In this document: in pieces, positions 59,954 to 64,000 of the stretch | How the letters are laid out: every line of letters begins with the position of its first letter | Numbering within the stretch: position 1 is the stretch's first letter | Assembly (NCBI RefSeq): GCF_016595675.1 | Contig: NZ_JAENJH010000001.1 | Coordinates: 992,001-1,056,000 of the forward strand | Direction: 5' to 3' | Length of the DNA: 64,000 nucleotides | DNA from: Prauserella cavernicola | GTDB lineage: Bacteria > Actinomycetota > Actinomycetes > Mycobacteriales > Pseudonocardiaceae | Made by a program: the position numbers and the translations under genes | The notes under the pieces: generated by a model | Told to the model about the DNA's origin: nothing | Database searches by the model: none | Seen by the model: only the letters and a program-made list of their open reading frames with translations

Positions 59954-59958
59954 CGCGA

Positions 59959-59994
59959 CGGCTCGTGGGGCGGGAGCACCCACCCCACGAGCCG
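59959..59994. terminator. Bidirectional hairpin terminator
   Basis: Perfect 12-bp stem CGGCTCGTGGGG (59959-59970) with CCCCACGAGCCG (59983-59994), 12-nt loop, between the GNAT stop and the stop of the convergent secreted protein. Confidence 0.75.
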
Positions 59995-60011
59995 CCCCCT
60001 GCCACCGGTGG

Positions 60012-60344
60012 CTACGCCCGCGTGGCGTCCGCGATCGGCTCGGCCGGCACGCCCTCTCCCGGCTCCACCGGCTGAGCGGGCTCGCACTCGATCGGCTCGG
60101 CGGGCACGGACGGCACACCGGGCGGCACGGGCAGCGTCGGCACCGTCTCGATGGGCTCGGCGGGCACGCCCTCACCGGGCTCCACCGGCTGGGCGGGCTG
60201 GCAGCTGGCGGGCGGAGTGGGCACGTCCGCCACCTGCCGGCCCGCGGGAGTATCCGCGCCGCTGGCGAACGCCGCGCCGCCGGTGCCGAGCACGATGGCC
60301 AGACCGCCCACGACCGTGGCGAGCTTCCGCGACATCGATGGCAT
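60012..60344 (-). CDS. Secreted Pro/Glu-rich repeat protein
   Basis: 110 aa, ATG at 60344 with AAGGAAGG; an ATG at 60335 is an alternative. Sec signal peptide (KLATVVGGLAIVLGTGGAAFA, cleavage near residue 27). The mature part contains two near-identical units CxPAQPVEPGEGVPAEPI (once CQ, once CE) and a shorter PSVPAEPI between them. Each long unit has one Cys. The repeats are also similar at DNA level, so copy number could change by recombination. No enzyme domain. It is divergent from a two-component system that may control it. Confidence 0.7.
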   Translation of the reverse strand: MPSMSRKLATVVGGLAIVLGTGGAAFASGADTPAGRQVADVPTPPASCQPAQPVEPGEGVPAEPIETVPTLPVPPGVPSVPAEPIECEPAQPVEPGEGVPAEPIADATRA

Positions 60345-60368
60345 GAGGGATTCCTTCCTTCGGTTCCT

Positions 60369-60412
60369 GCCCGGCGGTGTCCCGCCGGGCGAGGGCGGCC
60401 ATCCGGGCCGCC
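60369..60412. promoter_or_regulatory. Twin hairpins in the divergent region upstream of the two-component system
   Basis: First stem of 9 bp (60369-60377 with 60382-60390, loop TGTC), then 3 bp later a second stem of 7 bp (GGCGGCC 60394-60400 with GGCCGCC 60406-60412, loop ATCCG). They lie 25 bp upstream of the secreted-protein start, in its leader, and about 115 bp upstream of the response regulator. A terminator/attenuator or stabilising leader is possible. Confidence 0.5.
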
Positions 60413-60528
60413 GTCGGGATCAAGGAGGCCAGATCGCGGTTATCGTCACCGTCTGGTGATCTCCATATGCGGGCCATAGGTCCCCTCGGCGATCATCTGG
60501 TCCGGACCACGGGAGAGGGGACGACACG

Positions 60529-61191
60529 GTGCGGGTACTGGTGGTGGAGGACGAGGTCTTCCTCGCCGAGGCGTTGCAGTCCGGCCTCCGCGCGGAGGGC
60601 ATGGCGGTGGACCTCGCCCACGACGGCGCGACCGCGCTGGAGCACGTGTCGGTGAACGACTACGACGTGGTGGTGCTGGACCGCGATCTGCCCGAGGTGC
60701 ACGGCGACGACGTGTGCAGGCAGGTGGTGGCCGATCGCCCGGAGTGCCGGGTGCTGATGCTCACCGCGGCGGGCGGGCTCAGCGACAAGGTCGACGGGCT
60801 GCGGCTCGGCTCCGACGACTACCTCGTCAAGCCGTTCGACTTCCCCGAGCTCGTCGCCCGTCTGCACGCGCTGCGCAGGCGCGCGGCGCCCGCGCTGCCG
60901 CCGGTGCTGACCTTCGGCGACCTCCGGCTCGATCCCTCCCGCCGCGACGCGCGCCGCGCCGACCGCCCGTTGCGCCTGACGCGCAAGGAGTTCGGCGTGC
61001 TCGAGGCGCTCCTGCGCGCGGACGGAGCCGTACTCAGCGCGGAGCACCTGCTGGAGAAGGTGTGGGACGCGCACGCCGACCCGTTCACCAACGCCGTGCG
61101 CATCACCGTCTCCACGCTGCGCCGCAAACTCGGTGACCCGCCGATCCTGCACACCGCCACCGGGGTCGGCTACCACCTCGCGGCGCCATGA
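60529..61191 (+). CDS. OmpR-family response regulator
   Basis: 220 aa, GTG start with GGGAGAGGGG upstream. Receiver with phospho-acceptor Asp51 (VVVLDRDLPEVHG) and Lys101 (LVKPFDFPEL), then an OmpR winged helix (RLTRKEFGVLEALLRADGAVLSAEHLLEKVWDAHADPFTNAVRITVSTLRRKLG). Coupled to its kinase by a 4-nt overlap. Divergent secreted repeat protein is a candidate target. Confidence 0.9.
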   Translation: MRVLVVEDEVFLAEALQSGLRAEGMAVDLAHDGATALEHVSVNDYDVVVLDRDLPEVHGDDVCRQVVADRPECRVLMLTAAGGLSDKVDGLRLGSDDYLVKPFDFPELVARLHALRRRAAPALPPVLTFGDLRLDPSRRDARRADRPLRLTRKEFGVLEALLRADGAVLSAEHLLEKVWDAHADPFTNAVRITVSTLRRKLGDPPILHTATGVGYHLAAP

Positions 61192-62351
61192 CGGTCTCCG
61201 AATCGGTGCGAGGCAACAGGCTGTCGATCCGCGTCCGGCTCACCCTGCTCTACGGCGGCATGGTGTTCGCCAGCGGCGTCGTGCTGTTGCTCATGGTGTA
61301 TCTGCTGATGCGGTTCATCCCGAACTACGACATCCGCGAAGCACAGCTGGCGGTGGCGCCCGCGATACCGGCGAACCCGACCGACCAGCGCCCCACGCCG
61401 ATTCCCACCATCGCCAGCAAGGACGACGTGCTGGCGGTGCTGCTGCAGCTCTCCGGCCTCGCGCTGCTCGGGCTGGCGCTGATCGCGTTCCTGCTCGGCT
61501 GGATCATCGCGGGCCGCATCCTCGCGCCCGTCCACCGGATCACCAGCGCCGCGCGCACCGTCGCCGGACACACACTGCACGAACGCATCCAGCTCGACGG
61601 GCCGAAGGACGAGTTCACCGAACTCGCCGACACCATCGACACGATGCTCGACCGGCTGCACACGAGTTTCCAGGCGCAGCAACGCTTCGCGGCCAACGCG
61701 TCCCACGAGCTGCGGACCCCGCTGGCCACCACGCGCACCATGCTGCAGGTCGCCCTGGCCCGCCCACAGGATCACGACCTGGCCACGCTCGCGCCCAAGC
61801 TGCTCGCCACCAACGAACGCAGTATCACGACCGTGGAGTCGTTGCTGACGCTGTCGCGGGCCGATCACGGCGTCGCCGAGCCCATGCTCGTCGACATCGC
61901 CTCCGTGGCGGCGCACGCGGTGGACCAGGTGCGGGCGGAGGCGGAGTCGCGCCGGATCGGACTGGCCACCGACCTGCGTCCGGCCACTGTGGACGGCGAC
62001 GGGGATCTGGTGCACCACCTGCTGCTCAACCTCTTACACAACGCCGTCCGGCACAACCATCCCGGCGGCGCAGCACGGCTGAGCACCACGAGCTGGAACG
62101 GCGCCGCCGTGATCACGGTGACCAATACCGGCGAACCCGTCTCCGCGGCCGAGGCCGCCCGGCTGTTCGAGCCGTTCCACCGCGGGGCCGCCCGCACGCG
62201 CGGGGCGGGTCACGGGCTCGGGCTCACCCTGGTGCGCACCATCGCGCACAGCCACCACGGCACCGCCACGGCGATGCCGAACGCCGGGGGCGGGCTCACC
62301 ACCACCGTCGTCCTGCCCCTGCGCCAGGCTGAGCACCCCAGAATGCGGTGA
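61188..62351 (+). CDS. Sensor histidine kinase
   Basis: 387 aa, ATG start in ATGA-type overlap. Two membrane segments (about 21-43 and 88-108) with a short extracellular loop of about 45 residues, HAMP, HisKA with His173 (NASHELRTPLA) and HATPase motifs NLLHNAVRHN, NTGEPV and GAGHGLGLTLV. The last two codons and the stop (ATG CGG TGA) are provided by the 55-bp palindrome, whose insertion probably changed the C-terminus. Confidence 0.88.
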   Translation: MTVSESVRGNRLSIRVRLTLLYGGMVFASGVVLLLMVYLLMRFIPNYDIREAQLAVAPAIPANPTDQRPTPIPTIASKDDVLAVLLQLSGLALLGLALIAFLLGWIIAGRILAPVHRITSAARTVAGHTLHERIQLDGPKDEFTELADTIDTMLDRLHTSFQAQQRFAANASHELRTPLATTRTMLQVALARPQDHDLATLAPKLLATNERSITTVESLLTLSRADHGVAEPMLVDIASVAAHAVDQVRAEAESRRIGLATDLRPATVDGDGDLVHHLLLNLLHNAVRHNHPGGAARLSTTSWNGAAVITVTNTGEPVSAAEAARLFEPFHRGAARTRGAGHGLGLTLVRTIAHSHHGTATAMPNAGGGLTTTVVLPLRQAEHPRMR

Positions 62352-62398
62352 AGGGCACCTTTACTGCATTGAACGCAGTAAAGGTGCCCTTCACCGCA
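62344..62398. repeat. 55-bp palindrome, copy 2
   Basis: Same element as 1085-1139; arms 62344-62370 and 62372-62398 around a single G. One base of the left arm differs (A at 62368 against G in copy 1), making an A/C mismatch on the + transcript and a G-U pair on the minus transcript. The stop codon of the kinase lies inside it (62349-62351), and the convergent methyltransferase ends 28 bp away. Confidence 0.85.
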
Positions 62399-62425
62399 GA
62401 GGCTTGGACCTCCGGGGCTCAGGTG

Positions 62426-63457
62426 TCAGGACTGGGTTGCTTCCAGGAGCTGGAATCCCGTGCCACCGTGGAGTTCGTGCACCGCGAGCAGGCTCAGGCC
62501 CGCGGAGCCGCAGAGGTGCTCGAAGTCGGCGCGGGTCCGTTCCCGGCCCCCGACGTTGACGAGCATGTTGAGGTCGCTGAGGTAGAAGCCCTCCACCGAA
62601 CCCGGCGGCACCAGCTCGGGCAGCACCGGCTCCACGATCAGCACCCGTCCCCCGGCGCCGAGCGCCGTCCGGCAGTGACGCAGGATCGTGGCCGCCCGCT
62701 CGTCATCCCAGTCGTGGATGATGCTCTTGAGCAGGTAGGCGTCCGCTCCGGCCGGTACCCCCTCGAAGAAGTCCCCCAACTCGATCGACACCCGGTCGGT
62801 CAGTCCCTGCCGTTCGAGGTTCGCGGCGGCCTCGCGGGCGCCCGGCTCGGTGTCGAACACGACGCCGCGCGGAGCCGGATGTGCCTGCAGCACCGCGGAG
62901 AGCAGGGTGCCGTCCCCGCCGCCGACGTCGACGATCGTGTGGAAGTTCCCGAAGTCGTACGCCGACGGCAGGGCACCCGCCACGACCCGCGTCCCCTGTG
63001 ACATCGACGCGTTGAACAGGGCCGAGAGCTCCGGGGAGTCGGCGAGGTGGTCGAAGAACGACGTGCCGAACTCGGTCTCGAAACTGGTCTCGCCGGTGCG
63101 CAGGCTCTGCTCCAGGTGCCGCCAGCCCGCGAGCATCACGGGATCGCTGAACATGCGCGCGAGGGCATGGACCGATCGCGGGTGGTCCCGCAGCAGGTGC
63201 CGGCCCGCCGGGGTCAGCGAGAACCCGTCGCCGGACTCGGCGCACACGCCGAGCCCGGCGAGCGCACGAAGCAGCCTCAGCAGGTTCTCCTCCGGGATGC
63301 CCGCCGGCTCCGCCAGCTCGCCCGGCGAGCGCGTGCCGTCGCCGATGGCCTCGACGAGGTCCAGCCGCAGCGCCACCGAGATCACCTGCGTGCTCATCAT
63401 TCCGAAGACCTGGCGGCGCAGCCGCAGCAGCTCCTCGCCGGTCGCTTCGTCGCTCAT
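62426..63457 (-). CDS. SAM-dependent O-methyltransferase (plant/TcmO-like class I with dimerisation domain)
   Basis: 343 aa, ATG start with AGGAG. N-terminal winged-helix dimerisation domain (about 10-95: ISVALRLDLVEAIGDGTRSPGELAEPAGIPEENLLRLLRALAGLGVC) and SAM-binding domain with VDVGGGDGTLLSAVL, DTEPGA and HDWDDERAATILRHC (catalytic His region). This is the family of tailoring methyltransferases in antibiotic pathways (TcmN/O, CrtF, DmpM types). Overlaps the thioesterase by 4 nt, so it tailors the product of a cluster beyond the right edge. Confidence 0.88.
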   Translation of the reverse strand: MSDEATGEELLRLRRQVFGMMSTQVISVALRLDLVEAIGDGTRSPGELAEPAGIPEENLLRLLRALAGLGVCAESGDGFSLTPAGRHLLRDHPRSVHALARMFSDPVMLAGWRHLEQSLRTGETSFETEFGTSFFDHLADSPELSALFNASMSQGTRVVAGALPSAYDFGNFHTIVDVGGGDGTLLSAVLQAHPAPRGVVFDTEPGAREAAANLERQGLTDRVSIELGDFFEGVPAGADAYLLKSIIHDWDDERAATILRHCRTALGAGGRVLIVEPVLPELVPPGSVEGFYLSDLNMLVNVGGRERTRADFEHLCGSAGLSLLAVHELHGGTGFQLLEATQS

Positions 63458-64000
63458 GAGGTGCTCCTGCCTGTCGTGTCGATGTCCGCTCGTAGCGTCA
63501 CCCGGCGCAGCAGCGCGAGCACGTCGGCCGCGTGGGGCACCAGGTAGAAGTGATCGCCGGGGAGTCGGTGCAGCGCGAAGGACGCTGCGGTGACCTCCTG
63601 CCACGCGCTCGCCAGCGCGTCGTCGACCTCGGTGTCCTCGGTGCCGATGACCGCCGTGACCGGGCAGCGCAGCAGCGGTCCCGGCGCGGGCCGGTACGTC
63701 TCGGCGAACCGGTAGTCGGTCCTGATCGCGGGCAGGAACAGCTCGCGCAGCTCCTGGTCGCGCAGGAGTTCGCCGTCGGTGCCGCCGAGCCGCACCAGCT
63801 CGTCGACCACGGCCTCGTCGTCGCGCAGGTGGACGTCACCGGTGAGCCGCCGCGAGGGGGCGCGCATGCCCGAGACCACGAGCGCGCCCGGGTCCGGGCC
63901 TATACCCGCCTCCAGCCGCCGCGCGGTCTCGTACGCCACGAGCGAGCCCAGGCTGTGTCCGAAGAGGACGACCGGCCGGTCGTCGAGGGCTGCGACCGCC
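63454..64000 (-). CDS. Type II thioesterase (alpha/beta hydrolase), N-terminus outside window
   Basis: The frame is open to the right edge; 181 residues are visible. The nucleophile elbow GHSLGSLVAYE (Ser) lies at the edge, and the Asp (IGTEDTEVDD) and His (LPGDHFYLVP) complete the triad of GrsT-type external thioesterases that edit PKS/NRPS carrier proteins. The family is about 250 aa, so about 65-75 residues are missing. It suggests a modular polyketide or peptide cluster to the right. Confidence 0.87.
   Translation of the reverse strand, partial: AVAALDDRPVVLFGHSLGSLVAYETARRLEAGIGPDPGALVVSGMRAPSRRLTGDVHLRDDEAVVDELVRLGGTDGELLRDQELRELFLPAIRTDYRFAETYRPAPGPLLRCPVTAVIGTEDTEVDDALASAWQEVTAASFALHRLPGDHFYLVPHAADVLALLRRVTLRADIDTTGRSTS

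Noticed and set aside
1-64000. tRNA, rRNA, insertion sequences, prophage or plasmid origin genes
   Set aside because: None recognised on either strand by eye; no transposase, integrase or replication protein motifs.

Overview
The window is very GC-rich, densely packed DNA with frequent GTG starts and 1-, 4- or 8-base start/stop overlaps. It carries two copies of a 55-bp palindrome typical of Pseudonocardiaceae chromosomes, and HelD, F420-type (Ddn-like), LtrA and AfsQ-like genes. Together these suggest a chromosomal segment of a filamentous actinomycete such as Amycolatopsis, Saccharomonospora or Prauserella. Genus assignment is inference. I see no rRNA, tRNA, CRISPR array, insertion sequence or prophage gene.

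Layout. (1) 1-2961: the 3' part of a thioredoxin-reductase-like flavoprotein, palindrome copy 1, a membrane-anchored hypothetical and an LtrA protein. (2) 3067-8955: RidA, LigI-like amidohydrolase and MFS transporter; then a LysR regulator divergent from a DapA-family/RraA-family/flavin-reductase operon. (3) 8937-10263: hypothetical, small membrane protein, LuxR-type remnant. (4) 10287-21248: a predicted GntR regulon. One arm encodes two MHS transporters, a fumarate-reductase-like flavoprotein and two MmgE/PrpD proteins. The other encodes an isocitrate-lyase-family enzyme, a hydantoinase-like amidohydrolase and an isochorismatase-like hydrolase. Three copies of the same 12-bp palindrome sit upstream of the three transcription units. 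(5) 21267-25110: a repeat array, a TetR/MFS pair with tandem operators, and hydroxypyruvate isomerase plus tartronate semialdehyde reductase. (6) 25213-28071: HelD RNA polymerase recycling factor and a Ddn-family protein. (7) 28105-37897: a predicted sulfolactaldehyde/sulfolactate catabolic locus. It has a FadR-type GntR, MatC-type carrier, SuyAB-like sulfo-lyase, aldehyde dehydrogenase, MFS transporter, YihU-like reductase, SlcC-like and ComC-like dehydrogenases, with three related operator-like sites. (8) 37903-39404: SDR and TetR. (9) 39656-48757: a TRAP transporter and SDR divergent from IclR, thiolase-like protein, acyl-CoA synthetase, two-domain PCC/DUF296 protein and SDR. (10) 48764-52683: PAP2, AfsQ1/Q2-like two-component system, GerMN-like lipoprotein, and a VanY-like peptidase. 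(11) 52674-56611: a TRAP-type permease with a small membrane protein and a dehydrogenase-RraA fusion, divergent from an IclR regulator with two mirror-image operators. (12) 56498-62398: VanZ-like, FUSC exporter, GNAT, a repeat-containing secreted protein divergent from a second two-component system, and palindrome copy 2. (13) 62426-64000: O-methyltransferase and the C-terminal part of a type II thioesterase, probably the edge of a biosynthetic cluster.

How it fits together. Most of the window is a chain of self-contained carbon-acid catabolic modules, each with its own transporter and local regulator. The best-supported pathway is module 7: reduction or oxidation of sulfolactaldehyde, interconversion of sulfolactate enantiomers through sulfopyruvate, and SuyAB cleavage to pyruvate plus sulfite. 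Module 4 contains all the enzyme classes needed to open a cyclic amide or imide, hydrolyse the half-amide, desaturate, hydrate and cleave a (branched) dicarboxylate; its substrate is unknown.
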